This document shows, piece by piece, positions 51,842 through 63,337 of a stretch of 64,000 nt of DNA; position 1 is the stretch's first letter, and each line of letters starts with the position of its first letter. The notes beneath the pieces were generated by a model that was not told the origin of the DNA, made no database searches, and saw only the letters and a program-made list of their open reading frames with translations. The stretch is from Leucobacter weissii (GTDB lineage Bacteria; Actinomycetota; Actinomycetes; Actinomycetales; Microbacteriaceae). Position numbers and translations under genes: made by a program. The stretch spans positions 1 to 64,000 of the forward strand of contig NZ_JAGDYM010000009.1 of NCBI RefSeq assembly GCF_017565745.1. Direction: 5' to 3'.

Positions 51842-53026
51842 ATGGTCGAACAGCACGAACTCGGGACCACCTGGTCCCTCGTCTCCGACGACGATGCGCT
51901 GGCGCGCGCCGCGGAGTCGCTCGCCTCGGGGCGCGGGCCGGTGGGCGTCGACGCCGAGCGCGCGTCGGGCTTCCGCTACGGAGGCGAGGCCTATCTGGTG
52001 CAGGTCTCCCGCAGGGACGCGGGCACCTTCCTCTTCGACCCGACGACCATCGGCGGGTTCGCGCCCCTCGGAGACGCCCTGAGCGGGGAGGAGTGGATCC
52101 TGCACTCCGCGAGTCAGGACCTCGCCTGCCTCGCAGCGCTGGGGCTCTCTCCGGAGCGGCTCTTCGACACGGAGCTCGCCTCGCGGCTGCTCGGCTTCGA
52201 GCGCGTCGGCCTCGGCAGCATCGTGGAGCGCCTGCTCGGGATCCATCTGGAGAAGGCCCACTCCGCCTCGGACTGGTCGCGCAGACCGCTCCCCGACGCC
52301 TGGCTGGAGTACGCGGCGCTCGACGTGGCGCTGCTGCCCGATCTGCGGGACGCGGTCGCGGAGGAGCTCGATGCGCAGGGGAAGACCGAGATCGCACTGC
52401 AGGAGTTCGAGTCGGTGCGGACCAGACCGCCGAAGCCCGCCAGCGCAGAGCCGTGGCGTCGGCTCAGCGGCGGCAATCGTCTCAAAGCGTCTCGGGAGCT
52501 CGCGATCGCTCGGGAGCTGTGGTTCGCCCGCGACGAGCTGGCGAGGGCCGAGGACACGGCCCCGGGACGCTTGCTGCCGGACTCGTCGATCATCGTCGCG
52601 GCCTCCGCGATGCCGCGCTCGGCCGCCCACCTCGCGGGCCTGAGCGATTTCCGCGGACGGGCGAGCCGCAGGGAGCTGGACCGATGGTGGCGAGCGGTGC
52701 TGCGGGCCAAGACCAGCGACGATCTCCCCGGGCCCCCGAAGCGGGAACCGGGATCGATCCCCCACCACCGCAACTGGGCCCAGCGACATCCGGAGGCGGC
52801 GGCCCGGCTCGCCGCCGCGCGCGCGGCGCTCGCCGAGGAGGCGGAGCGTCTGACCATGCCCCTCGAGAATCTGCTCACTCCCGACACGCTGCGCCGGCTG
52901 GCCTGGGATCCGCCCTCCCCCGCCACGCCAGAAACCGTGTCGGCCCGCCTCCTCGAACTCGGCGCACGCCCCTGGCAGGCGATCGCCACCGCCGCGGTGA
53001 TCGCCGAGGCTTTTGTAGACCACTGA
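51842..53026 (+). CDS. RNase D-like 3'-5' exonuclease with HRDC domain
   Basis: A 394-residue protein. DEDD exonuclease motifs: DAE at residues 37-39, a second aspartate in HSASQDLACL, and the last pair in YAALDVALLPDL (DEDDy with Y). The following part contains a helical HRDC domain (AIARELWFARDELARAEDTAP) near residue 225. Acts in stable-RNA 3' processing or related DNA repair. Start ATG at 51842. It is the second gene of the DUF3000 pair. Confidence 0.92.
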   Translation: MVEQHELGTTWSLVSDDDALARAAESLASGRGPVGVDAERASGFRYGGEAYLVQVSRRDAGTFLFDPTTIGGFAPLGDALSGEEWILHSASQDLACLAALGLSPERLFDTELASRLLGFERVGLGSIVERLLGIHLEKAHSASDWSRRPLPDAWLEYAALDVALLPDLRDAVAEELDAQGKTEIALQEFESVRTRPPKPASAEPWRRLSGGNRLKASRELAIARELWFARDELARAEDTAPGRLLPDSSIIVAASAMPRSAAHLAGLSDFRGRASRRELDRWWRAVLRAKTSDDLPGPPKREPGSIPHHRNWAQRHPEAAARLAAARAALAEEAERLTMPLENLLTPDTLRRLAWDPPSPATPETVSARLLELGARPWQAIATAAVIAEAFVDH

Positions 53027-53158
53027 TAAACCAGCCCGCGCAGCTCTCGTCGCAGGCATGGCTTCGGCACGGCCTTCGCGCGGACTCAGGCTTCGTTTCT
53101 AGTATTGGAGGCAGCGCGATCCACGCGCTCGATTCTGCACGGTTGCAAAGGAGGAGCA

Positions 53159-54361
53159 GTGTCCACTCAGAGAGATGTGGTCTTCGTCGACGGGGTGCGC
53201 ACTCCGTTCGGACGCGCAGGCGAAAAGGGCATGTACTGGGGTACGCGCGCCGACGATCTCGCGGTCAAGGCGCTGCAGGGCCTGCTGGAGCGCCAGCCCG
53301 ACCTGCCCCTCGACCGGATCGACGACGTCGGCATCGCGGCGACGACGCAGCAGGGCGACCAGGGGCTCACCCTCGGCAGGACGGTGGCGATCCTCGCGGG
53401 GCTCCCCGTCACCGTTCCCGGCTTCGCCCTCGACCGGATGTGCGCTGGCGCCATGACGGTGGCGGCCTTCAGCGCAGCGGCGATCGGAGCGGGGCAGTAC
53501 GACCTGGCCGTGGCCGGCGGGGTGGAGCACATGGGGCGCCACCCGATCGGGCTGGACTCGGATCCGAACCCGCGCTTCGTCTCGGAGAAGATCGTCAGTC
53601 CGGACGCGCTCAACATGGGCGTCACCGCGGAACGTCTGCACGACCGCTTCCCCGAACTCACCAAGGAGCGCGCCGATCGCTTCGGCATGCGCAGCCAGCA
53701 GAAGGTGCAGGAGGCCTACGACCGCGGCGACATCCAGCCGGATCTCGTGCCCGTGGCCTTCCGCACGGCGGAGGGCTGGGGTCTCGCCACCGAGGACGAG
53801 GGACGTCGCCCCGAGACCACCCTCGAGGGCCTGGCCGGCCTGAAGACGCCGTTCCGCCCGCACGGCCGCGTCACTGCGGGTACCTCGTCTCCGCTGACCG
53901 ACGGCGCGACGATGTCGCTGCTGGCCGGATCCGACACCGCGGCGGAGCTCGGACTGACGGCGAAGATGCGGTTGGTCGGCTTCGCCTTCGCCGGCGTGCA
54001 AGCCGAGGTGATGGGCCTCGGCCCGGTCCCCTCCACGGAGAAGGCGCTGAAGCGCGCCGGGCTCGGGATCGACGACATCGGACTCTTCGAGCTGAACGAG
54101 GCGTTCGCCGTGCAGGTGCTCTCGTTCACGGACCACTTCGGCCTGGCCGACGACGACCCGCGGGTCAACCCGTGGGGCGGGGCGATCGCCGTCGGGCACC
54201 CTCTCGCCGCCTCCGGCGTGCGGCTCATGATCCAGCTCGCCCGCCAGTTCGAACAGCGGCCTGACGTGCGCTACGGACTCACCGCGATGTGCGTGGGCCT
54301 CGGTCAGGGCGGCACCGTGATCTGGGAGAACCCGAACTTCGACGGCAAGAAGGGCAAGTGA
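53159..54361 (+). CDS. Acetyl-CoA acyltransferase (thiolase) of beta-oxidation
   Basis: A 400-residue thiolase. Catalytic residues are Cys95 in MCAGAM, His347 in VGHPLAASG and Cys378 in CVGLGQGG. Start is GTG 53159 after AAAGGAGGAGCA. The thiolase cleaves 3-ketoacyl-CoA to acetyl-CoA and the shortened acyl-CoA. The next gene, encoding the multifunctional hydratase/dehydrogenase, begins five bases after the stop, so the two form a fadA-fadB-like operon. Confidence 0.95.
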   Translation: MSTQRDVVFVDGVRTPFGRAGEKGMYWGTRADDLAVKALQGLLERQPDLPLDRIDDVGIAATTQQGDQGLTLGRTVAILAGLPVTVPGFALDRMCAGAMTVAAFSAAAIGAGQYDLAVAGGVEHMGRHPIGLDSDPNPRFVSEKIVSPDALNMGVTAERLHDRFPELTKERADRFGMRSQQKVQEAYDRGDIQPDLVPVAFRTAEGWGLATEDEGRRPETTLEGLAGLKTPFRPHGRVTAGTSSPLTDGATMSLLAGSDTAAELGLTAKMRLVGFAFAGVQAEVMGLGPVPSTEKALKRAGLGIDDIGLFELNEAFAVQVLSFTDHFGLADDDPRVNPWGGAIAVGHPLAASGVRLMIQLARQFEQRPDVRYGLTAMCVGLGQGGTVIWENPNFDGKKGK

Positions 54362-54366
54362 GCATC

Positions 54367-56517
54367 ATGACCGACTACAGCACCATCGATTTCACCCCGC
54401 TGCTCGAGGCCGCAGAGGATGAGGTGATCACGCGCAGCTACGTTCGCGATGTCGCGCTCCCCTCTGGCGGCGTGCTCGCCCTCATCACCCTCGACAACGG
54501 GCACGACCACCGCCGCCCCAACACCCTCGGCCCCCGCACGCTCGCGGAGCTCGAGAGCGCGCTCGAGTCCCTCGGCGCGCGGGCCGCGGCGGGCGAGATC
54601 GCGGCCGTCGGCATCACCGGCAAGCCCTTCATCTTCGCCGCGGGCGCCGACCTCTCGAAGGTCTCGACCCTCGCCGACGAGCGCAACGCCAGACTGATGG
54701 CGCAGTTCGGGCACCGCGTGCTCGGGCGCCTGGGCCGCCTCGGCGTGCCGTCCTTCGCCTTCGTCAACGGCCTCGCGCTCGGCGGGGCGATGGAGATCGC
54801 GCTGAACTGCGATTACCGCACCCTCGACTCCTCGACTGCGGCGCTCGCCTTCCCGGAAGTGTTCCTGGGGCTCATCCCCGGCTGGGGCGGGGCCACGATC
54901 GTGCCGAACCTGATCGGCATCGAGAGCGCGCTCGAGATCATCGTCTCCAACCCGCTGAAGAACAACCGCATGCTGAAGCCGCAGCAGGCCTACGACCTCG
55001 GCCTCTTCGACGCCCTGTTCGGCTCGGCGAGCTTCCTCGAGCGCTCCATCCGCTGGGCCGACGGCGTACTGAACGGCGCCGTCGACGTGAAGCGGCCCCA
55101 CGTGCCGGGCAAGACCGAGCGCCTCATCAAGTGGCCGGCGGCGATCAAGATCGCCCGCGATACGCTCACGGCGAGGATCGGCACGGCGGCGAAGGCGCCC
55201 TACGTCGCACTCGATCTGCTCGCCGCGGCGAAGGACGGGAACATCGAGAAGGGCTTCGCGCGGGAGGACGAGGCGCTGGCCGAGCTGATCGCCGGAGACC
55301 AGTTCCACGCCTCGATCTACGCCTTCGACCTCGTGCAGAAGCGCGCGAAGCGCCCCGCCGGCGCACCGCCGAAGGAGCTCGCCCGGCCCGTCCGGAAGGT
55401 CGGCATCATCGGCGCCGGCCTGATGGCGAGCCAGTTCGCCCTGCTCTTCGCCCGCAAGCTGCGGGTTCCGGTGCTCATCACCGATCTCGATCAGGCCCGG
55501 GTCGACAAGGGCATCGACTACATCCGCGGCGAGATCGACAAGATGCTCGACAAGGGCCGCCTGACCTCGGACGACGCCAACCAGGTCAAGGCGCTCGTGA
55601 GCGGCACGACCGACAAGTCGGCGTACGCCGACTGCGACTGGGTGATCGAGGCGGTGTTCGAGGAGCTCGGGGTGAAGCAGCAGGTGTTCGCGGAGATCGA
55701 GCCGATCATCCGGGAGGACGCCGTCATCGCCACCAACACCTCTTCGCTCTCCGTCGAGGAGATCGGGGCGAAGCTCGCCCACCCGGAGCGTCTCGTCGGC
55801 TTCCACTTCTTCAACCCCGTCGCGGTCATGCCGCTCATCGAGGTCGTCCGGGTGCCGAGCACGAGCGAGGAGACGCTCGCCACCGCGATGGAGACGGCGA
55901 AGAAGCTCGGCAAGAGCGCCGTGATCACCGCGGATCGTCCCGGTTTCGTCGTGAACCGCCTGCTCGCCAAGGTGATGGGCGAGGCCGCGCGAGCGCTGGA
56001 CGCGGGCACGCCGCTTCCGGTCGTGGAGCGGGCCTTCGCACCGATCGGGCTGCCGATGGGCCCCTTCGAGCTCATCGATCTGGTCGGCTGGAAGGTCGCC
56101 GCCCACGTCCAGGACACGATGGTCGCCGCCTTCCCCGAGCGCTTCTACGCCTCGGAGAACCTGCACGCGCTGGCCGAGATCGAGGAGCCGCTCGTCAAGA
56201 ACAAGCACGGCAAGGTCGAGGATCTGTCGAAGGCGGCGAAGAAGGCGCTGAGCTTCGGGCGAGACGCCGTGAGCGAGGAGGAGATCCTGCGCCGCGTCGA
56301 GGACGAGCTGGCGGGAGAGATCAGGATCATGCTCGATCCGGCCGATCCGGGCGGCGGCGTGGTCGCCGCCGCCGAGGACATCGATCTCTGCCTGATCCTC
56401 GGGGCGGGCTGGCCGTTCCAGGCCGGAGGCGCGACCCCCTACCTCGACCGGGTCGGCGCGAGCGAGCGGGCCTTCGGGTCCACGTTCCACAACCCTCCGG
56501 TCGCCGGCGTGAGCTGA
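54367..56517 (+). CDS. Bifunctional enoyl-CoA hydratase / 3-hydroxyacyl-CoA dehydrogenase
   Basis: A 716-residue FadB-like enzyme. N-terminal crotonase domain (oxyanion FAAGADLSKVS, then GLALGGAMEIALNC and FPEVFLGLIPGWGG with the two glutamates) to about residue 310, then the NAD-binding domain GIIGAGLMASQFALLF and 3-hydroxyacyl-CoA dehydrogenase with the catalytic-site HFFNPVAVMPL, followed by the C-terminal domain. It carries out the middle two steps of fatty-acid beta-oxidation and passes ketoacyl-CoA to the thiolase. Confidence 0.95.
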   Translation: MTDYSTIDFTPLLEAAEDEVITRSYVRDVALPSGGVLALITLDNGHDHRRPNTLGPRTLAELESALESLGARAAAGEIAAVGITGKPFIFAAGADLSKVSTLADERNARLMAQFGHRVLGRLGRLGVPSFAFVNGLALGGAMEIALNCDYRTLDSSTAALAFPEVFLGLIPGWGGATIVPNLIGIESALEIIVSNPLKNNRMLKPQQAYDLGLFDALFGSASFLERSIRWADGVLNGAVDVKRPHVPGKTERLIKWPAAIKIARDTLTARIGTAAKAPYVALDLLAAAKDGNIEKGFAREDEALAELIAGDQFHASIYAFDLVQKRAKRPAGAPPKELARPVRKVGIIGAGLMASQFALLFARKLRVPVLITDLDQARVDKGIDYIRGEIDKMLDKGRLTSDDANQVKALVSGTTDKSAYADCDWVIEAVFEELGVKQQVFAEIEPIIREDAVIATNTSSLSVEEIGAKLAHPERLVGFHFFNPVAVMPLIEVVRVPSTSEETLATAMETAKKLGKSAVITADRPGFVVNRLLAKVMGEAARALDAGTPLPVVERAFAPIGLPMGPFELIDLVGWKVAAHVQDTMVAAFPERFYASENLHALAEIEEPLVKNKHGKVEDLSKAAKKALSFGRDAVSEEEILRRVEDELAGEIRIMLDPADPGGGVVAAAEDIDLCLILGAGWPFQAGGATPYLDRVGASERAFGSTFHNPPVAGVS

Positions 56518-56544
56518 GCCGGGATCGACCGCCCGGAACGGTTC

Positions 56545-56599
56545 TCGGGGACGCATATGACGGTTGCATTCCGAGCATGCCCGTCATATGCGTCCCCGA
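56545..56599. terminator. 19-bp inverted repeat between convergent genes
   Basis: Arms 56545-56563 and 56581-56599 are perfect complements (core GGGGACGCATATGACGG) around a 17-base loop. It lies between the FadB-like gene and the convergent small gene, where a bidirectional terminator would be expected. The length and the internal NdeI-like CATATG suggest it could also be a repetitive extragenic palindrome. Confidence 0.65.
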
Positions 56600-56619
56600 T
56601 TCGGTGAACGCCCCGGCCG

Positions 56620-56925
56620 TCAGTGGGTTTCGTTGAACACGACGGCGAGCAGACCGGACCCCGTGTACCGAAGGGCGCACGTGTCTCCCGGGAAGGGCGC
56701 ATCGAGCAGTTCGATCAGCGCGCCGATGCGGGCGGAGTCACCGGTGATGTCCGCGAGTGGTGCCCCGTACCACCAGTAGATGACGTGATCCGCGCGCGCG
56801 ACCTCGGCGGCCACGCTCTCCCGATCCTGCTCGGGATCATCGACGGCACGATCGAGCCGCACACCGGAGGGCAGCTGCAAACGGTCGCCGGGCAGGAGGC
56901 GGAGATTCACGGGCTGGCGCTTCAC
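56620..56925 (-). CDS. Conserved-looking hypothetical protein downstream of dxs
   Basis: A 101-residue soluble protein starting at ATG 56925, in the same direction as dxs. The middle reads VIYWWYGAPLADITGDSARIGALIELL and the end is a strand-rich YTGSGLLAVVFNETH. No family was recognised. Strong third-position G/C and the position 66 bases after dxs support a real gene. Confidence 0.65.
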   Translation of the reverse strand: MKRQPVNLRLLPGDRLQLPSGVRLDRAVDDPEQDRESVAAEVARADHVIYWWYGAPLADITGDSARIGALIELLDAPFPGDTCALRYTGSGLLAVVFNETH

Positions 56926-56991
56926 GACTACCAGGGTACGTTGCTGAAGTCTGCACGCGCAGTCGCACTCGTCGTCGAAATCAGCTCGCGT

Positions 56992-58926
56992 TCAGCGGGG
57001 GCGGGCGACGGGGATCTTGGTCCCACGCACCTGCTCGATGACATCAGCGGCGATCCGGTCGGCCGTGAGCCCGGCCTCCGCGAGCAGTTCGGCCCGGCTC
57101 GCGTGCTCGAGGAACTCGTCGGGCACGCCCAGTTCGCTCACCGCGGTGTCCACCCCGGCGTCGCGGAGGGCCTGACGGATCCTCGTGCCCACGCCGCCCA
57201 CGCGGATGCCGTCCTCGATGCTGACGAGCAGGCGGTGGCCGCGGGCGAACTCCACCACCGACGCCGCGACCGGCACCACCCAGCGGGGGTCGATCACGGT
57301 CGAGGTGATGCCGTGCTCCTCGAGGAGCGCGGCGGCCTCGAGAGAGATCCGGTTCATCGGCCCCACGCCGACGAACAGGACGTCGACCTCCGCGCCCTCG
57401 GCCGAGTCCCCCGGCGCGGGATCGCGCAGCACATCGGTCCCGTCGTCCGTCCGGCGCGACGCGGAGATGGGCTCGCCCACGGCCCCCTTCGGATAGCGCA
57501 CCACGGTCGGTCCGTCGTCGATCTGCACGGCCTCACCCAGAAGCTCCCGCAGGGTCGCTTCGTCGCGCGGCGCCGCGATCCGGATCCCGGGCACCACCTG
57601 GAGCGCCGCGAGATCCCAGACCCCGTTGTGGCTCGCCCCGTCCGGCCCGGTGACGCCGGCCCGATCGAGGGCGAAGGTGACGCCCGCGCGGTGCAGGGCG
57701 ACGTCCATCAACAGCTGGTCGAAGGCGCGGTTCACGAAGGTCGCGTAGAGGGCGACGACCGGATGCAGCCCGCCGTAGGCGAGGCCTGCCGCGGTCGTCG
57801 CCGCGTGCTGCTCGGCGATCCCCACGTCGTAGACGCGATCCGGGAACTCCTCGGCGAAACGGTCGAGCCCGGTGGGCGCCAGCATCGCCGCGGTGATGCC
57901 GACCAGCCGTTCGTCGTCCCGCGCGAGCTCCACCAGGCGCTCGCCGAACACGCTCGTGAAGCTCGGACCCGTCCCCCCGTTGACGGCGGCCCCCGTGTCC
58001 GGGTCGATCTGTCCGATCGCGTGGAACTGGTCGGCCAGGTCGTTCTCGGCCGGCGCGTACCCGCGCCCCTTCTCGGTGATGACGTGCACGAGCGCCGGTC
58101 GCCCGTAGCCCTTCGCCTGTCGCAGCGCCTCCTCGACCGCTTCCAGATCGTGCCCGTCCACCGGGCCGACGTACTTGATGTCGAGATTGCTGTACAGATC
58201 CTGGTTGTCCGACGCGCGGCTCACCAGCCCGCGCACCGCTCCGCGGGCCGCGCGGTAGATCACGCGGCCCGGCGCGCCGAGCGCGCCGAAGAGCCGCTCA
58301 CTGCCCTCCTGCAGGTCGCGGTACCCGCCGGTGACGCGCACGCTGTTCAGGAATCTCGCCATGCCGCCGATGGTCGGCGCATAGGATCGGCCGTTGTCGT
58401 TGACCACGATCACCAGGTTGCGGTCGTTGTCGTCGGTGATGTTGTTCAGCGCCTCCCACGTCATCCCGCCCGTCAGCGCGCCGTCGCCGACGACGGCAAC
58501 GACATGACGATCCTGCTGCTCGGGATCGCTCTGCGCGCGCCTCGCGAAGGCGCGGCTGATACCGTCCGCCCAGCTCAGCGAGCTCGAGGCGTGCGAGCTC
58601 TCGACGATGTCGTGCTCGCTCTCGGCCCGCTGCGGATAGCCGGCGAGTCCGCCGCGGCGGCGCAGTTCGGAGAAGTCCTTGCGCCCGGTCAGCAGCTTGT
58701 GCACGTAGCTCTGGTGTCCGGTATCCCACACGATGGGGTCGCGCGGCGAGTCGAATACGCGATGCAGCGCGATGGTGAGCTCGACGACGCCGAGGTTGGG
58801 CCCCAGATGACCGCCGGTCTTCGACACCTCCGAGATGAGGAACTCGCGGATCTCCGCGGCGAGCCGCTTGAGCTCCTCCGTCGTCAGCGCGTCCAGGTCG
58901 CGCGGCCCGTCGATTCGTTCGAGCAT
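56992..58926 (-). CDS. dxs: 1-deoxy-D-xylulose-5-phosphate synthase
   Basis: A 644-residue thiamine-diphosphate enzyme that condenses pyruvate with glyceraldehyde 3-phosphate, the first step of the methylerythritol phosphate route to isoprenoids. Visible motifs: GHLGPNLGVVELTIALH and DTGHQSYVHKLLTGR in the N-terminal domain, the cofactor motif GDGALTGGMTWEALNN, and the transketolase-type AEQHAATTAAGLA with catalytic glutamate. ATG at 58926 is preferred over the GTG at 58929. An ABM-domain gene lies upstream. Confidence 0.96.
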   Translation of the reverse strand: MLERIDGPRDLDALTTEELKRLAAEIREFLISEVSKTGGHLGPNLGVVELTIALHRVFDSPRDPIVWDTGHQSYVHKLLTGRKDFSELRRRGGLAGYPQRAESEHDIVESSHASSSLSWADGISRAFARRAQSDPEQQDRHVVAVVGDGALTGGMTWEALNNITDDNDRNLVIVVNDNGRSYAPTIGGMARFLNSVRVTGGYRDLQEGSERLFGALGAPGRVIYRAARGAVRGLVSRASDNQDLYSNLDIKYVGPVDGHDLEAVEEALRQAKGYGRPALVHVITEKGRGYAPAENDLADQFHAIGQIDPDTGAAVNGGTGPSFTSVFGERLVELARDDERLVGITAAMLAPTGLDRFAEEFPDRVYDVGIAEQHAATTAAGLAYGGLHPVVALYATFVNRAFDQLLMDVALHRAGVTFALDRAGVTGPDGASHNGVWDLAALQVVPGIRIAAPRDEATLRELLGEAVQIDDGPTVVRYPKGAVGEPISASRRTDDGTDVLRDPAPGDSAEGAEVDVLFVGVGPMNRISLEAAALLEEHGITSTVIDPRWVVPVAASVVEFARGHRLLVSIEDGIRVGGVGTRIRQALRDAGVDTAVSELGVPDEFLEHASRAELLAEAGLTADRIAADVIEQVRGTKIPVARPR

Positions 58927-58971
58927 CACCCCAGCTTAGTGCGCGCCGCGCCGACCTCCTCGCCGTGGCGC

Positions 58972-59622
58972 TCAGGATCCGCGGGCCGCGCGCGCGTCGA
59001 GCGCCTCGCGCAGCGAGCGCTCGCTCCGGATCACCCCGGGATTGCGGCGCAGCCACGGGCGGAGCACGCGGGTCACGACCGGCATCACGGCGAAGATCAT
59101 CAGCGGCGCGAGCACCCCGGCGAGCACGGCGGCGCGGAGAGCCAGAGGCCAGGTCTCCCAACCGGGCAGCAGTGCCACCGCCGGCACCACGGCGAGATTC
59201 ATCAGGAAGACGCCGATCCATATGGCGCACATCTGCTTCCAGCGGAGAGGCGCCGATCTGACTCCGATCGTGCGCACCGTGCCCGTCCGGCCCACGACCT
59301 CGCGGCGCAGATCGGGACCGTCGAACCAGCCCTCGATGCCCGTGCGTCGCTGGACCCGCTCGCCCCGCACGAGCGGGTCGCCGCTGCGGAGCCAACGCAG
59401 GCGCTCCTCGGAGTTCTCCCACGCCCGCAGCGCCGCCTCGTCCCTGAAGCGATAGACGACGTGCAGCACGTTCTCGTCCTCCGCATCGCGCAGCACTCCC
59501 CCGCCGAGACAGCCCTCGAAGCTCCGTGCGAGGGCGAGCCCCTCGTCGATCCAGGCGATGGCGTCACCGGATTGGTCAGGGCTCGTCTGGCGTCGGACTT
59601 CCACGGTCACCGGAAGGGTCAT
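58972..59622 (-). CDS. Antibiotic-biosynthesis-monooxygenase-like domain fused to membrane helices
   Basis: A protein of about 216 residues (three more if ATG 59631 is used). The first 100 residues show the ABM dimeric alpha-beta barrel (VEVRRQTSPDQ, VLHVVYRFRDEAALRAWENS). Two hydrophobic helices follow at about 135-190, then a basic tail. Membrane-tethered ABM proteins are common in actinobacteria and of unknown function. It is between dxs and acnA, all on the same strand. Confidence 0.82.
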   Translation of the reverse strand: MTLPVTVEVRRQTSPDQSGDAIAWIDEGLALARSFEGCLGGGVLRDAEDENVLHVVYRFRDEAALRAWENSEERLRWLRSGDPLVRGERVQRRTGIEGWFDGPDLRREVVGRTGTVRTIGVRSAPLRWKQMCAIWIGVFLMNLAVVPAVALLPGWETWPLALRAAVLAGVLAPLMIFAVMPVVTRVLRPWLRRNPGVIRSERSLREALDARAARGS

Positions 59623-59750
59623 GGGGACCATTCCAGCAGATCAATGCTTCGCGACTGTTTCGCCGCGTAACCGAGGAGTAACGCCGGGCTGGGCATCTCC
59701 TGAGGGGCCACGAGGCCCGGGGGCGGCGCGCCGCCCCCGGCTCCTCCCGC

Positions 59751-62438
<2,688 letters not shown>

Positions 62439-62458
62439 CACCGCTCCATCCAAAAATA

Positions 62459-62472
62459 TCTTGATATCAAGA
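62459..62472. promoter_or_regulatory. 14-bp palindrome upstream of acnA
   Basis: TCTTGATATCAAGA is a perfect 14-bp palindrome 21 bases before the acnA start, in an unusually A/T-rich stretch. It is the kind of site bound by a MarR- or TetR-type regulator and would overlap the promoter or 5' leader. The regulator is unknown. Confidence 0.6.
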
Positions 62473-62540
62473 CAATTCTACACCGCCCCGCGGACGCGGC
62501 GGTTCGATCGGACCCACGCGCCGGAGCTCCGACCGGCGTG

Positions 62541-63335
62541 TCATTCGTCGGATGAAGAACGGGTGCCCTCACCTGGCGCGGAGCCCGCGGCCTCGGCCCG
62601 GGCCTCGTCCGCGTCCACCGCCGAGCTGACCCTCGCCAGCACCAGCCAGGTGAACAGCACCGCGAGCGCGAACAACGGAACCCCCATCACCAGTCTGGCC
62701 ACGCCGAGCGCTTCGGTGTCATCCGCGAAGTAGAGCGGGAGCTGGACGAGGAGCCTGGCCGCGAACAGGGCGATCCAGACCAGCGTGCACAGCACCGCGG
62801 CGCGACGGAGCACCGGCACCTTGCGCCAGGCGGTGAGCGAGCCGCGCAGGAAGCCGAGCAGGAGACCGATCAGCGGCCAGCCGACCAGCAGCGAGACGGT
62901 GTGCGCCAGGATCCACGCACCGTTGATGAAGAAACCGGGGACGAAGTAGCTGCTCCCCTCCCCGGTGAACATCACGGCAGCCACGCAGACCACCACGCCG
63001 AGGACCCCGGAGAGCGCGGCGGAGAGCGGCTCCCTGCGGATCAGCCGCACCACGACGGCGAGCACCGCGATGGCCAACGGGGCGATCGCCGCGATGCGCG
63101 CGTCCTTCGCGAGCACGTAGACCACCAGGAACAGCGTCGCGGGGACGAACGCCTCGACGAGGCCGCGCACGCCTCCGATCGCGTCGAGCACGCCCCGCGC
63201 CGTGACCGCTTCCCCGCCGAGCCCGGCCTGGACGGCACGGCCGAGGCCGCCGAGCCGCGCATCCCGCTCGCCGTCGCCGCTCGGCTCCGCCGAATCCTCG
63301 GGCTCCGCGCGACCCCCCGGCCGGTCCGGGCCCAT
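62541..63335 (-). CDS. DUF3159 membrane protein
   Basis: A 264-residue protein. The first 55 residues are polar; six hydrophobic helices follow, starting with DAIGGVRGLVEAFVPATLF, typical of DUF3159 proteins. ATG at 63335 is used, two bases after the DUF3710 stop; a longer frame exists upstream but lies in the neighbour. DUF3159 and DUF3710 genes are adjacent in many actinobacteria. Function is unknown; a sterol-or-ion-channel role is not supported by anything visible. Confidence 0.85.
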   Translation of the reverse strand: MGPDRPGGRAEPEDSAEPSGDGERDARLGGLGRAVQAGLGGEAVTARGVLDAIGGVRGLVEAFVPATLFLVVYVLAKDARIAAIAPLAIAVLAVVVRLIRREPLSAALSGVLGVVVCVAAVMFTGEGSSYFVPGFFINGAWILAHTVSLLVGWPLIGLLLGFLRGSLTAWRKVPVLRRAAVLCTLVWIALFAARLLVQLPLYFADDTEALGVARLVMGVPLFALAVLFTWLVLARVSSAVDADEARAEAAGSAPGEGTRSSSDE

Positions 63336-63337
63336 GC

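Noticed and set aside
51595..54264. An 889-codon frame across the DUF3000, RNase D and thiolase genes
   Set aside because: Overlaps three well-supported genes in another frame; composition is almost entirely Arg, Ala, Gly and Pro.
56623..59670. A 1015-codon plus-strand frame opposite dxs
   Set aside because: Antisense shadow of dxs and the ABM-domain gene; no motifs.
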